From Prevotella sp. P5-92 (GTDB lineage: Bacteria > Bacteroidota > Bacteroidia > Bacteroidales > Bacteroidaceae): DNA of 64,000 bases. The stretch lies in the NCBI RefSeq assembly GCF_002251245.1, contig NZ_NPJG01000042.1:124001-188000 (forward strand), given 5' to 3'. Positions 27,869 to 37,164 of the stretch are shown here, one piece after another. A program made the translations under genes and the position numbers. The notes beneath the pieces are model-generated. The model worked only from the letters and a program-made list of their open reading frames with translations, was not told where the DNA came from and ran no database searches. The stretch's first letter is position 1. Every line of letters starts with the position of its first letter.

Positions 27869-29140
27869 CTACCTTATCTTCAATGTTATTATAGCCAAAG
27901 CCGCAAGGATGATGGTCACGATCCAGAAGCGGATGGTGATTTTAGACTCATGGAACGGACGATGAGGCCATTTCTTTAGTATGTATGTACTCGTGGCATC
28001 CAGCTGAGAGTCAAGCTTGCGGAAATTGTCATGGATTGGTGTGGCGCGGAATACCCTCACCCTGCGACCCTTACGTTTCTCGAACTTGAACCACTGTGTC
28101 TGTATGATGACGCTGAGGCTCTCGACAAAGAATATTCCGCAGAGTATAGGCAGCATCAGCTCCTTGTGGATGATGATGGCACACACGCCAATGATACCGC
28201 CGATGGTGAGCGAACCAGTGTCGCCCATAAACACTTGTGCGGGATAGGCGTTATACCATAGGAATCCTATCATCGCTCCGACAAAGGCACAGATGAATAC
28301 CACAAGTTCCTCAGAGCCAGGGATATACATGATGTTAAGGTATGACGCATACTCGATATGCGACGACACGTAAGCCAAGATGCCCAACGCTACGCCTATT
28401 ATTGCCGAGTTGCCGGCACACATGCCGTCCATGCCGTCATTGAGGTTGGCACCGTTTGACACTGCAGTGACGACGATGATGGTCATCAGAACAAACAATA
28501 TCCAGCCTGCCTCCTCTTTGTATTTCCCGCAGAAAGCCATGATTTCAGAGTAGTCGAGATTGTGGTTCTTGATAAACGGGATGGTGGTCTTCAACGACTT
28601 CTCTGCCTTGCTCTTATGCTTTACCACCAGTTCCTGGTTGTGACGCTCCACCGATGTGTTTTCGCGGATGACGGCATCGGGACTGAAATATAGCACCAAG
28701 CCCACGATAAGGCCTATCGACACCTGGCCCACAATCTTGTATTTTCCCTTCAGCCCCTCCTTGTTGCGACGGAAGATCTTTATGTAGTCGTCGAGGAAAC
28801 CAAGAAAACCGAGCCATGCCGTCGTGACGATCATCAGTATGAGATAGATGTTGCGCATACGTCCAAGAAGGATCGCAGGGACAAGGATGGCGATGATGAT
28901 GATGATGCCGCCCATCGTGGGCACGCCTTTCTTCTCCACACCAAAGGGGTCGATGCTCGCGTCGCGCTGCACCTCAGAGATGTTGCGCCGCTTCATATAC
29001 TTGATAAACTTCTCGCCAAACCATGCCGAGATGATCAGCGAGAGGATGAGCGCCAAAAGCGAGCGAAACGATATGTATGACCAGATATGCGCTCCTGTGA
29101 TGCCAAACTGGTCGAGGAATCTGAACAGATAGTATAACAT
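27869..29140 (-). CDS. mraY: Phospho-N-acetylmuramoyl-pentapeptide transferase MraY
   Basis: A 423-residue polytopic membrane enzyme making lipid I. GVPTMGGIIIIIAILVPAIL and GFLGFLDDYIKIFRR hold the catalytic Asp pair (117-118), NGANLNDGMDGMCAG the nucleotide site, and the last motif is FFVESLSVIIQ. Most MraY proteins are about 360 residues. Here about 155-210 (from RENTSVERHN to CGKYKEEAG) is a hydrophilic insertion between transmembrane segments, which accounts for the extra length. It lies between murE and murD. Confidence 0.95.
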   Translation of the reverse strand: MLYYLFRFLDQFGITGAHIWSYISFRSLLALILSLIISAWFGEKFIKYMKRRNISEVQRDASIDPFGVEKKGVPTMGGIIIIIAILVPAILLGRMRNIYLILMIVTTAWLGFLGFLDDYIKIFRRNKEGLKGKYKIVGQVSIGLIVGLVLYFSPDAVIRENTSVERHNQELVVKHKSKAEKSLKTTIPFIKNHNLDYSEIMAFCGKYKEEAGWILFVLMTIIVVTAVSNGANLNDGMDGMCAGNSAIIGVALGILAYVSSHIEYASYLNIMYIPGSEELVVFICAFVGAMIGFLWYNAYPAQVFMGDTGSLTIGGIIGVCAIIIHKELMLPILCGIFFVESLSVIIQTQWFKFEKRKGRRVRVFRATPIHDNFRKLDSQLDATSTYILKKWPHRPFHESKITIRFWIVTIILAALAIITLKIR

Positions 29141-29324
29141 GTCTTTATTGTCTCACTATTATTATTTGTTTGTTATCGCGTCAACGAAATCTTTATTTCG
29201 CTGTTGTTGTAATAACGGTATTGTTGTTTACCTGCTGCCGTATTAGTGGTATATTTGCTTCTCTGTTGTCGAGATAGCTGTTTTGTTGCTTCTTTGTTGT
29301 CGCAATTAGAGTTGTTCAAAAAGG
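29141..29324. other. Spacer between murE and mraY, TTGTTGT-rich
   Basis: This 184-base stretch inside the dcw cluster has no gene. On the plus strand it repeats TTGTTGT and close variants about six times, and includes CGAAAT-CTTT-ATTTCG, a 6-bp hairpin. No TAnnTTTG element is seen on the minus strand. It is the longest gap in the cluster. Confidence 0.5.
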
Positions 29325-30776
29325 CTATTGTGCAAACACCTTTCTCACTTCCTCGCGGTCGTCGAAGTGGTGCTTTACTCCTTTTATCTCCTGATAGTCC
29401 TCGTGCCCCTTGCCGGCGATGAGAATGACGTCGCCCTTCTGTGCCATCATACAGGCTGTGCGGATAGCCTCCCGACGGTCGGCAATGCTCACCACTTTCT
29501 TCATCTGTTGTGCGTTGAGACCCGCCAGCATGTCATTGATGATGTCTTGAGGCTCCTCGAAGCGTGGATTGTCGCTCGTGATGATGACACGGTCGCTCTG
29601 TTTCACGGCTTCCTGCGCCATGAGGGGACGCTTGCCTTTGTCGCGGTTGCCGCCGGCACCGCATATGGTTATGACGTTACCCTTGCCGTCGAGCACCTCG
29701 TGGATGGCGTTGAGCACGTTCTCAAGTGCGTCGGGCGTGTGGGCATAATCGACGATGGCCGTATATCCCTCGGGAGAGCGTATGGGTTCCAGACGGCCGC
29801 TGACACTTTTCAACGTGCTGAGAATGACGAGGATGTCCTCCGGCTTCTTGCCTAACATCACGGCAGCACCATATACGGCGAGGAGGTTGCTGACATTAAA
29901 CTTGCCGATGAACTGGACGCCAACCTCGTGACCGTCGATGTCGAGGTACATACCTTCGAAATGGCACTCTATGATACGTGCCTTGAAGTCGGCAAGCGTG
30001 CGAGTGGAATATGTCTTCACGGAGGCCTTCGTGTTCTGTACCATCACCATGCCGTTCTTGTCGTCAGCATTGGTTATGGCGAAGGCGTCCTTGGGTAGCA
30101 TGTCGAAGAAGGCCTTCTTCGCGTCGCGATAGTTCTCGAATGTCTTGTGGTAATCGAGATGGTCGCGGGTGAGGTTGGTAAACAGACCGCCAGCAAACTT
30201 CAGACCGCCGATGCGCTTCTGGGCGATGGCGTGGCTCGAACACTCCATGAATGCATACTCGCATCCGCGAGCCACCATCTCAGAGAGAAGACGGTTGAGC
30301 TTGATGGGATCGGGCGTGGTATGGTCGGCCGGTATCGCCTCACCTTCTATATAGTTGCACACCGTGGAGAGCAATCCGCAGTGATGTCCAAACTTCCTGA
30401 ACATATTATATAATAAGGTGGCGACGGTTGTCTTGCCATTGGTGCCGGTGACACCCACGAGCTTCAGCTTCGATGTGGGATCGCCGTAATACATCGTCGC
30501 CACAGGACCTACAGCCGCCTCTGATGAATCAACAACAACATATGTCACACCTTCTGATAGCGTCTCGGGCAAGTATTCACACAGTATAGCCGCGGCACCG
30601 AGGTCGATAGCTTTCTGAATGAACGAATGTCCGTCCACCTGTGTGCCCTTGATGGCCACAAACAGGTGTCCTTTCTCTATGCGGCGTGAGTCGATGTTCA
30701 CTCCCGTTATTTCTACTTCGGCATTGCCTCGAATGTCGAGAGGAGTCACTTTGCTTAGAATTTCGTTCAGTTTCAT
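29325..30776 (-). CDS. murE: UDP-MurNAc-tripeptide synthetase MurE, meso-DAP type
   Basis: A 483-residue Mur ligase adding the third peptide residue. [20 protein letters not shown] is the N-terminal domain, [20 protein letters not shown] the ATP loop, [14 protein letters not shown] the central motif, and [14 protein letters not shown] carries the DNPR motif that, by established knowledge of the family, selects meso-diaminopimelate rather than lysine. The cell wall should therefore be of the A1-gamma, DAP type. It follows ftsI by 23 bases. Confidence 0.95.
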   Translation of the reverse strand: MKLNEILSKVTPLDIRGNAEVEITGVNIDSRRIEKGHLFVAIKGTQVDGHSFIQKAIDLGAAAILCEYLPETLSEGVTYVVVDSSEAAVGPVATMYYGDPTSKLKLVGVTGTNGKTTVATLLYNMFRKFGHHCGLLSTVCNYIEGEAIPADHTTPDPIKLNRLLSEMVARGCEYAFMECSSHAIAQKRIGGLKFAGGLFTNLTRDHLDYHKTFENYRDAKKAFFDMLPKDAFAITNADDKNGMVMVQNTKASVKTYSTRTLADFKARIIECHFEGMYLDIDGHEVGVQFIGKFNVSNLLAVYGAAVMLGKKPEDILVILSTLKSVSGRLEPIRSPEGYTAIVDYAHTPDALENVLNAIHEVLDGKGNVITICGAGGNRDKGKRPLMAQEAVKQSDRVIITSDNPRFEEPQDIINDMLAGLNAQQMKKVVSIADRREAIRTACMMAQKGDVILIAGKGHEDYQEIKGVKHHFDDREEVRKVFAQ

Positions 30777-30799
30777 GTCTCAATATTTGTTTTTGTCAT

Positions 30800-32953
30800 T
30801 TATTTCATTGTTAACACGCAGAGTTGTCCGAGCTTTACCGTGGAGCCTGGTGCAACGCTCTGTTCGCTCACCTTGCCGCAGCCATGGATGGCCGTCTTTA
30901 TGCCACGGCTTTCGAGAAGATAGACGGCGTCGCGGGCGCCCATGCCTCTCACGTCAGGGACAATGTTCCGAGGAGTCTTCACTTGCTTCACCTCCACCTG
31001 GGTGGCTTGGCGCGTGGCTTCTCCCCATATTGGGTTGCCGTTGGCGTAGGAACCGCTCCATTGCGAGTTGTTCTTGATGCCAAGGTGGTCGAGAACGTAG
31101 GTGGCTGCAATGAGGTTGCCGTGTTTCACGTCGGGGATGAATACCGACGCTGTGTCGCGAGCGTCCTCAACGCTGAGCTTTAGGTGGCGTGCCATGATGC
31201 CTTCAGCCACGTCGTGGAACACCTTACCGCTCATGCCGCCGCCAGAGGCAGGCAAACCGCTCTTCTGGATGCATACGATGCAGCTGTACATCGGCGCGTC
31301 GGCGGGGAAGAATCCCGCAAAGCTCAGCAGATAGTGGGTTACGCCGCTTTTGTAGCCTCCTGCACCTTGCGACACCTGTGCCGTTCCGGTCTTTCCTGCC
31401 ACCTTGAACGACTTCGAACCGGCTTTCTTTCCCAGTCCTTGGCTTACCACATGTTCGAGTATCGTTTGCATCTCTTTCAAGGTCTTCTCTTTACATATTT
31501 TATCCTTGATGACTTCCGGCTTAAACTCCTTTATCACCTCGCCGTTTTTCATCACCTTCTTCACAAATCGCGGACGCATCATTTTGCCGTTGTTGGCGAT
31601 GGCGTTATAGAACGTGACGGTCGAGATGGGCGGAATTTGGGTCTCGTAGCCAATGCTCATCCACGCTAATGCGGTTTTGCTCCAGTTGAGATATTGTCCG
31701 CGCTCGTTCTTCTTAGGCATACGTATGCGAGGAGGCGTGGAGCCCGCTATGGGCAGGTGAAGGTCGCTGGCAAGGCCTATGCGCCGTATTCCTTCCACAA
31801 ATTTCTCCGGCTTGGAGTGGTAGTGGTCGTCGATGATGCGACTTACTCCGATGTTCGAACTCACCTCAAGCGAGCGTGGCAGGGAGATGACCTGATAGCC
31901 TCCGCGCCGCCAGTTATGGTCTTTCATGTCACGGCCATACATGTTCCATACTCCGCAACCAGTATCCACCTTGTATGTAGTGTCAACGACGCCATCGTCG
32001 AGTGCCACCATGATAGAAGCGGTCTTAAACACTGAGCCGGGCTCGAGAAGGTTGCTAACGGCAAGGTTCTTTATCTCGCGGTATTCGCCGTCGGCACACT
32101 TCGTCATGTTGACCATCGCCTTTATGTCGCCTGTTGGCACGTCCATCACTATCACCACTCCGGCATCGCCGTGAACCTGCGGGTCCTTAAGCTCCTCTAT
32201 CAATGCGCGCTCGGCAAGGTCCTGTATGCCCACGTCAATCGTTGTCACGATGTCGCATCCGTCTGTAGGAGGAGTGACAGGAATGTTAAGCCACTTGTTG
32301 AACACCTTGCGGCGCTGGGTGATGCCGCTTGTGCCGCGGAGGATGGAGTCGTAGGAGAGTTCGAGTCCGCAACGTGCCGTGTCTTTGGCTCCGAACATGT
32401 CGCCAACCGTACGCTTGGCTAATGAGCCGAACGGGCGGCGGCGAGCGTTGAATTCATCGTAATAGAAACCACCCTTGTATATCGAAAGGTTAAACACGGG
32501 CAGACTCTTCACCTTAGTGAATATGTCGTAGTCAACGCGTTTGGGCCATATTGCCCAATGACGTGATTTTCGTTTACGTCCCTCTTCCATGTGTTTCCTG
32601 AACTCTTCGGCGCTCTTCGATGGAAAGATAGCGTTCAGACCCATACAGATGCTGTCCATTTTCACTGTCAGCAACGAGTCCTTCTGCTCTCCTCCAGCAA
32701 GGAAGTCCATGTACATCTTGAACTCAGGTATGCTGCTTGCCATCAGCTGTCCGTCGCAGCTGAGGATATTGCCGCGGTTGGGCTTTACTTCTACGCTGTC
32801 GCGTTTCAGCCTCGATGCCACCTCGGTCCAGTACTCTTTCTCGGCCGTCATTATATAAAGCGTCTTACCGATGATGGCAACGCCAAGTATCGCCAATGCT
32901 ACCGCTATAGAAAAGTAGCGGGGCATCACTTTCTCTCTTTCAAACTTGCTCAT
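30800..32953 (-). CDS. ftsI: Division penicillin-binding protein (class B PBP) with C-terminal PASTA domain
   Basis: A 717-residue transpeptidase, FtsI/PBP2x-like. It has an N-terminal membrane anchor (YFSIAVALAILGVAIIGKTL, about 13-32), a PBP dimerisation domain from VEVKPNRGNILSCDGQLMAS, and a transpeptidase domain with SVFK (catalytic Ser307), SSN and KTGTAQ. A single PASTA domain ends the protein (VPDVRGMGARDAVYLLESRG). PASTA is more familiar from Gram-positive division PBPs but is common in Bacteroidota. It overlaps ftsL by 4 bases and would work with FtsW. Confidence 0.94.
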   Translation of the reverse strand: MSKFEREKVMPRYFSIAVALAILGVAIIGKTLYIMTAEKEYWTEVASRLKRDSVEVKPNRGNILSCDGQLMASSIPEFKMYMDFLAGGEQKDSLLTVKMDSICMGLNAIFPSKSAEEFRKHMEEGRKRKSRHWAIWPKRVDYDIFTKVKSLPVFNLSIYKGGFYYDEFNARRRPFGSLAKRTVGDMFGAKDTARCGLELSYDSILRGTSGITQRRKVFNKWLNIPVTPPTDGCDIVTTIDVGIQDLAERALIEELKDPQVHGDAGVVIVMDVPTGDIKAMVNMTKCADGEYREIKNLAVSNLLEPGSVFKTASIMVALDDGVVDTTYKVDTGCGVWNMYGRDMKDHNWRRGGYQVISLPRSLEVSSNIGVSRIIDDHYHSKPEKFVEGIRRIGLASDLHLPIAGSTPPRIRMPKKNERGQYLNWSKTALAWMSIGYETQIPPISTVTFYNAIANNGKMMRPRFVKKVMKNGEVIKEFKPEVIKDKICKEKTLKEMQTILEHVVSQGLGKKAGSKSFKVAGKTGTAQVSQGAGGYKSGVTHYLLSFAGFFPADAPMYSCIVCIQKSGLPASGGGMSGKVFHDVAEGIMARHLKLSVEDARDTASVFIPDVKHGNLIAATYVLDHLGIKNNSQWSGSYANGNPIWGEATRQATQVEVKQVKTPRNIVPDVRGMGARDAVYLLESRGIKTAIHGCGKVSEQSVAPGSTVKLGQLCVLTMK

Positions 32954-33411
32954 TTCTCGGGTACGTTTATTATATATGGTGGCTGGTCGGATGCCTTCAA
33001 AAGGCTGTCCTTGTTGTCCCTAAGCTGTTCTAATACGTGACTCTCACGGCATCGCTCGGTGAGTGTACTCGAACTGGAGAGCGCCTTGTATTTGGCATCC
33101 TTCAGCGTCGTCTCCATCTTGTTTATCGTAATGATGTCGCGTTGACACTGATATCGGAATGCTACATAGATGATGACGAAAACCACTCCGAGCAATATAA
33201 CTCCAGCTTGTCGGCTGATGATAGTACTGGTGAGTATGTCGCCTCCAAGAATGGTCTTCAGCGTCAGAGACGATATGGGGACGTCGTCTTCCTCGCTCAC
33301 ACTCTGACGGAGCATGTCGAGCGTCGATGTAGGACGTTTTCCCTCTTTGACGGCTTTTATGTTGTCGCTTTTGTTCTCAGCTGTCTTTTTTTCTTCTTCT
33401 TTGTCGATCAT
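32950..33411 (-). CDS. ftsL: FtsL-like division protein
   Basis: A 153-residue bitopic protein placed exactly where ftsL lies in dcw clusters. A charged cytoplasmic N-terminus of about 67 residues (DKEEEKKTAENKSDNIKAVK and on) is followed by one transmembrane segment (AGVILLGVVFVIIYVAFRY, about 69-87) and a short heptad-like periplasmic helix. It resembles the Bacteroidota FtsL-like family rather than E. coli FtsL by sequence, so the name rests on topology and position. The start of ftsI overlaps its stop. Confidence 0.82.
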   Translation of the reverse strand: MIDKEEEKKTAENKSDNIKAVKEGKRPTSTLDMLRQSVSEEDDVPISSLTLKTILGGDILTSTIISRQAGVILLGVVFVIIYVAFRYQCQRDIITINKMETTLKDAKYKALSSSSTLTERCRESHVLEQLRDNKDSLLKASDQPPYIINVPEK

Positions 33412-33438
33412 GTCTTTTTTCCTTTCATCTGTTTGTTG

Positions 33439-34365
33439 TCATTCCTCTGCAACCTTTTCTGCTATCCTTAGTTTCGCACTGCGGCTTCGGGGATTTTCCT
33501 TCTGTTCTTCGGCTGAGGGAACGATGGGTTTGCCCTTGAGTTGTTTCATCGTGGTGGCTGTACGTCCGAAAAAGTCTTTCTCCATGCGTCCTTCCACATT
33601 GCCCGTCTTTATCATGTTCTTCACCATGCGGTCCTCAAGTGAATGATACGTGATCACCGAGAGACGGCCGTTGGGAGACAACAGCTCTATTGCTGAGGTG
33701 AGCATCTCTTTCAGGGCTTCCATCTCGTTGTTTACTTCTATCCTCAATGCCTGGAACATTTTTGCCATGTCTTTCTTCACCCGTTCTTTCGGCATCAGTG
33801 CCTCTGTGACTGTCATCAGGTCGGTAGTGGTCACTATGGACTTTGACGATCTTGCCTTGACAATTGCTGTCGCAAGGCGGCGAGCGTTTTTCAGTTCTCC
33901 GTAGATGTAAAAGATGTTGGATAACTGTTCTTCGCTGCTTTCGTTGAGAATGTCGGCAGCGGTTCGGCCGTCGCGCTTGTTCATCCTCATGTCTATCGGG
34001 GCGTCAAAGCGGAAAGAGAATCCACGCGTCTCGTCGTCAAAATGATGGCTTGACACGCCTAAATCGGCCAACAGTCCGTCGATGTGTTCTACTCCATAAT
34101 AGCGCATCCAGTTCTTGAGATACCTGAAATTACTCCTAACAAAGGTGAATCGGTCGTCGTCCATGATATTTCGCTCTGCGTCGGCATCCTGATCAAAGCT
34201 GTAGAGATGTGCCGTGGGATCCATTCTTCGGAGAATCTCACGACTGTGGCCGCCTCCACCAAAGGTGACGTCCACATATATTCCGCCTGGCTTTATGGCC
34301 AAGCCATCGATGCTTTCTTCTAATAGCACCGGACGATGATATTCATTGCCTCTCTCTGTTGTCAT
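33439..34365 (-). CDS. rsmH: 16S rRNA (cytosine(1402)-N(4))-methyltransferase RsmH
   Basis: A 308-residue SAM-dependent methyltransferase of the MraW family. HRPVLLEESIDGL begins it, then IYVDVTFGGGGHSREIL (SAM motif), DGLLADLGVSSHHFDDETRG, RGFSFRFDAPIDMRMNKRDG, FQALRIEVNNEMEAL and SVITYHSLEDRMVKN. It methylates N4 of C1402 of 16S rRNA in the P site. The ATG overlaps the mraZ stop by 4 bases. Confidence 0.96.
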   Translation of the reverse strand: MTTERGNEYHRPVLLEESIDGLAIKPGGIYVDVTFGGGGHSREILRRMDPTAHLYSFDQDADAERNIMDDDRFTFVRSNFRYLKNWMRYYGVEHIDGLLADLGVSSHHFDDETRGFSFRFDAPIDMRMNKRDGRTAADILNESSEEQLSNIFYIYGELKNARRLATAIVKARSSKSIVTTTDLMTVTEALMPKERVKKDMAKMFQALRIEVNNEMEALKEMLTSAIELLSPNGRLSVITYHSLEDRMVKNMIKTGNVEGRMEKDFFGRTATTMKQLKGKPIVPSAEEQKENPRSRSAKLRIAEKVAEE

Positions 34366-34862
34366 TTCCCGATCTCCTCTTCTGGTTGTTTCTGATCTCC
34401 TAATGCAAAATCGCTAGTATCATCTCCCATAAGGCTTTCGATAGCCTTTCCAAACGATGCGGCTTCCATGAATGGTTCCGTAGTGTTTTGCTTTGCCCAT
34501 ATCTCTATGGTATCGCCCATACCAATAAACTCCACGTCCAGCTCTATGCCAGCTGCTTCGATGCAGCGACGAGGAAGCAGCAGGCGACCGCTGGCATCAA
34601 GTTGCACTGATTCCGCTTCAGAAATAAATTGACGGAACACTTGCTGGTGTGTCTTGTTCCAGCGGTTAAGGCGCTTGCGCAGACTTTCCATCTGTTTATT
34701 CCACACCGCCTCGGGATAGATGACTATACAATCGTTGAATACGTCTTTACGCAACACGAGCTTTTCCGCATGAGAACCTTGAAATTCTTTGCGGAAGTTG
34801 GCGGGAAGGAACAATCGTCCCTTAACGTCTATTCTTGCTTCTGTCTTGCCTAAAAAACGCAT
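34362..34862 (-). CDS. mraZ: Transcriptional regulator MraZ
   Basis: A 166-residue DNA-binding protein with two AbrB-like MraZ domains: MRFLGKTEARIDVKGRLFLP at the start and QLDASGRLLLPRRCIEAAGI in the second half. It is known in other bacteria to repress its own dcw operon by binding tandem GTGGG-type repeats. The frame is open to 34934, but that extension would run through the operator and promoter; ATG 34862 (MRFLGK) is the correct start. The C-terminal 25 or so residues (DDTSDFALGDQKQPEEEIGK) are acidic and probably unstructured. Confidence 0.95.
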   Translation of the reverse strand: MRFLGKTEARIDVKGRLFLPANFRKEFQGSHAEKLVLRKDVFNDCIVIYPEAVWNKQMESLRKRLNRWNKTHQQVFRQFISEAESVQLDASGRLLLPRRCIEAAGIELDVEFIGMGDTIEIWAKQNTTEPFMEAASFGKAIESLMGDDTSDFALGDQKQPEEEIGK

Positions 34863-34891
34863 GTGTACACTTATAATATTGAATTCGTTTG

Positions 34892-34934
34892 CAAAGATAA
34901 ACATTTTCCCCCACATTTCCCCACATTTCCCCAC
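34892..34934 (-). promoter_or_regulatory. dcw promoter with MraZ-type triple GTGGG operator
   Basis: On the minus strand GTGGG occurs three times at exact 10-base steps (34934-34930, 34924-34920, 34914-34910), each followed by G and a run of A. The -7 element TATCTTTG (34899-34892) lies just downstream and the mraZ ATG about 30 bases further. The repeats occupy the place of the -33 box, so a bound MraZ would block RNA polymerase. The layout matches the MraZ boxes known from E. coli and Mycoplasma; binding here is inferred. Confidence 0.85.
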
Positions 34935-35011
34935 TTTTTTTTAGCCGGTCGTAAAATATTAATACAGAAATACTTGTAACATATTGAAAATCAACAATAT
35001 AAGAAAGTGTT

Positions 35012-35100
35012 AAAAAATATAGGAGTTCGAAAGAGTAAAGACAAGAGAGAATGTAGCATTTGTGTTGAGCTTTATCTCATGTCCTTTCTCTTTGAACTCC
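35012..35100 (-). terminator. Candidate terminator after the DEAD-box helicase gene
   Basis: On the minus strand GGAGTTC (35100-35094) and AAAGAG (35093-35088) pair with CTCTTT (35035-35030) and GAACTCC (35028-35022), a 13-bp stem with a one-base bulge closing a loop of about 50 bases. It is followed by TATATTTTTT. The large loop makes it less typical than the other terminators here. Confidence 0.5.
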
Positions 35101-35117
35101 GTGTAGTGTTTTGTCTT

Positions 35118-35146
35118 TCCGAAATATCCGGGTTTCCCAGGATATC
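35118..35146 (-). repeat. Short copy of the 9-base-period repeat after the DEAD-box helicase gene
   Basis: On the minus strand the units ATCCTGGGA, (A)ACCCGGATA and TTTCGGAAA follow one another. The GGGAACCCGGATAT core is nearly identical to the end of the repeat at 27779-27868. It too lies downstream of a stop codon in a transcribed spacer. Confidence 0.6.
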
Positions 35147-35188
35147 TTGGTCTTATGGCGTGTCCGATTGTTCTGAGAGTCTTTAGGG

Positions 35189-37126
35189 TTATTTCTTTTT
35201 CCTTGGCTTTCTTATTGCCCATCCTTCTTCTGAGAAGTCTGGTTCGTCACCCTTAAACTTTACGTCATTGCCTTTGAAGAATTGACGCCAGTCGCCTGTG
35301 TCGCCTTCAAACGGAGTCTGCTTTGATTTGCCTTGGCGCTTTTTGGGTTTCTCTGCTGTTTTTCCTCCTCGTGACTTGTCGCTTTTTACGCGTCCGTATC
35401 CATCAGTATCAGCTTTACCATTGTTACGTCCATTTTCATCAGCATTTCCGCGTCCGTGTCCTTTCGAGTCAGCGTCGTTACAACGCACCTCACGGCCTTT
35501 ATATACTGTGCCGTCAAGGGCTCGTATCACCTTGTCTGCGTCTTTCTCTGGCACTTCAATATACGAGAACTTGCTCATAAGGTCGATATGGCCTACGTCC
35601 TGTCGGCCTTCAACGTGCTTGTTGATATATTGCATCACCTCGCCAGGATAGAATCCGTCTGACTTGCCTAAGTTTATGAAAAGGCGTCTGTAGCCTGATT
35701 CTGCTTTCCGCTGACCACGTCTTGCGCCACTCCGATCGCCACGCTGTCCTTTGCGTTCGCTGTTGCCTCCGCGACGATCTTCTCTCGTAGCTTTCGTCGA
35801 AGGCTTTTCTATTTCTGGCGCATCAGCATAATACGCGAGAAACTTGCCGAACTCCATGCTTACGATTTTCTTGATTATATCTTCCTTGTCGATAAACTCG
35901 AAATATCGCTTTATGTCTTTCATGAAAGGATCTATTTCCTCGTCGTTGACATCAGTCTTAACGATTTGGTCCATCACCTTGTATAGTTGTTTCTTGCATA
36001 TTTCTTTTGGGCTGGGAATGTCGCCTTCAACAAAGCTCTTGCCTATCTCTTTCTCTATGGCACGCATCTTGTGCTTCTCGCGTGTGTGGATGATGGAGAT
36101 AGAAGTGCCTTTCTTACCTGCACGTCCTGTGCGTCCGCTACGATGCGTATAGCTCTCAATGTCGTCGGGAAGTCCGAAATTGATGACGTGCGTGAGGTCG
36201 TCAACGTCCAATCCCCTGGCAGCTACATCGGTGGCCACGAGGAGTTGGGTGAGGTGCTGACGGAATTTTTGCATCGTAAGGTCGCGTTGCTGTTGGCTGA
36301 GGTCTCCGTGAAGACTTTCAGCGTTATATCCGTCGCGTATGAGTTTGTCGGCTATCTCTTGCGTGTCGAGTTTTGTGCGACAGAAGATGATGCCGAATAT
36401 CTTCGGGTTGAAATCCACTATACGCTTCAAGGCGAGATATTTGTCCTTGGCGTTTACCAAATAGTAGATGTGGTTTACGTTTTCCGCTCCCTCATTACGG
36501 CTGCCCACGACAATCTCCTTATACTCGCGCAGGTAGCTCTTGGCTATCTTCTCTATCTCACGGCTCATGGTGGCTGAGAAAAGAAGCGTGTTGCGGTCTT
36601 CGGGCACTCCTTCGAAAATCTCGTTGATGCTCTCCGAGAAGCCCATGTTGAGCATCTCGTCGGCTTCGTCGAGCACAACGTTGTTTACCATCTCAAGTTT
36701 TGCCTTGCCTCGATGCATCAAGTCGATGAGGCGTCCTGGTGTGGCAACGATAATCTGCGCCCCATGACGGAGAGCGTGTATCTGGTTTTCGATAGATGTG
36801 CCCCCATATACGGCAACCACATTGACACCTTTCATGTATTTTGAGAAATCCCTGAGGTCGTCGGCAATTTGGAGACATAACTCGCGTGTAGGACTAAGTA
36901 CAAGCGCTTGAGTGTCACGGCTTTTGGGGTCAATCTTCTGCAATATGGGGATGCCAAAAGCCGCTGTCTTTCCTGTACCAGTCTGAGCCAGTGCGATGAC
37001 GTCGTTGCGGTTTCCAAGCAAATAAGGTATTACTTCTTCTTGTACTGGCATCGGGTTTTCAAACCCTAATTCTTCTATGGCTTTGCGAATCTCTTCGCTA
37101 ACGCCCAATTCTTCAAATGTCTTCAA
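35189..37126 (-). CDS. DEAD-box ATP-dependent RNA helicase with DbpA-type RNA-binding domain
   Basis: A 645-residue DeaD/CshA-like helicase. Motifs in order are the Q motif (FENPMPVQEEVIPYLLG), AQTGTGKTAAFG, PTRELC, DEADEML, SAT, then VATDVAARGLD and HRSGRTGRAG. A DbpA-type RNA-binding fold (about 470-550, GYRRLFINLGKSDGFYPGEV to FSYIEVPEKDADKV) and a basic, Gly/Arg/Lys-rich tail follow. It probably unwinds rRNA or mRNA structure, in ribosome assembly or cold adaptation. The start codon appears to be TTG (37126): an in-frame TAA lies two codons upstream and no ATG lies between, which implies modest translation. Confidence 0.92.
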   Translation of the reverse strand: MKTFEELGVSEEIRKAIEELGFENPMPVQEEVIPYLLGNRNDVIALAQTGTGKTAAFGIPILQKIDPKSRDTQALVLSPTRELCLQIADDLRDFSKYMKGVNVVAVYGGTSIENQIHALRHGAQIIVATPGRLIDLMHRGKAKLEMVNNVVLDEADEMLNMGFSESINEIFEGVPEDRNTLLFSATMSREIEKIAKSYLREYKEIVVGSRNEGAENVNHIYYLVNAKDKYLALKRIVDFNPKIFGIIFCRTKLDTQEIADKLIRDGYNAESLHGDLSQQQRDLTMQKFRQHLTQLLVATDVAARGLDVDDLTHVINFGLPDDIESYTHRSGRTGRAGKKGTSISIIHTREKHKMRAIEKEIGKSFVEGDIPSPKEICKKQLYKVMDQIVKTDVNDEEIDPFMKDIKRYFEFIDKEDIIKKIVSMEFGKFLAYYADAPEIEKPSTKATREDRRGGNSERKGQRGDRSGARRGQRKAESGYRRLFINLGKSDGFYPGEVMQYINKHVEGRQDVGHIDLMSKFSYIEVPEKDADKVIRALDGTVYKGREVRCNDADSKGHGRGNADENGRNNGKADTDGYGRVKSDKSRGGKTAEKPKKRQGKSKQTPFEGDTGDWRQFFKGNDVKFKGDEPDFSEEGWAIRKPRKKK

Positions 37127-37164
37127 TCGTTATATGTTCAAAAAATCATAAATTAATACTTTCC

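Noticed and set aside
34863-34934. 24-residue N-terminal extension of mraZ
   Set aside because: It is made of the GTGGG operator and the promoter; MraZ proteins begin MRFLGK or similar.
35010-35222. Minus-strand frame of 70 codons (with YPGKPGYFGK)
   Set aside because: It begins inside the DEAD-box helicase gene in another frame, has no start context, and its PGKPGY part is only the translation of the 9-base-period repeat. It matches nothing I know.
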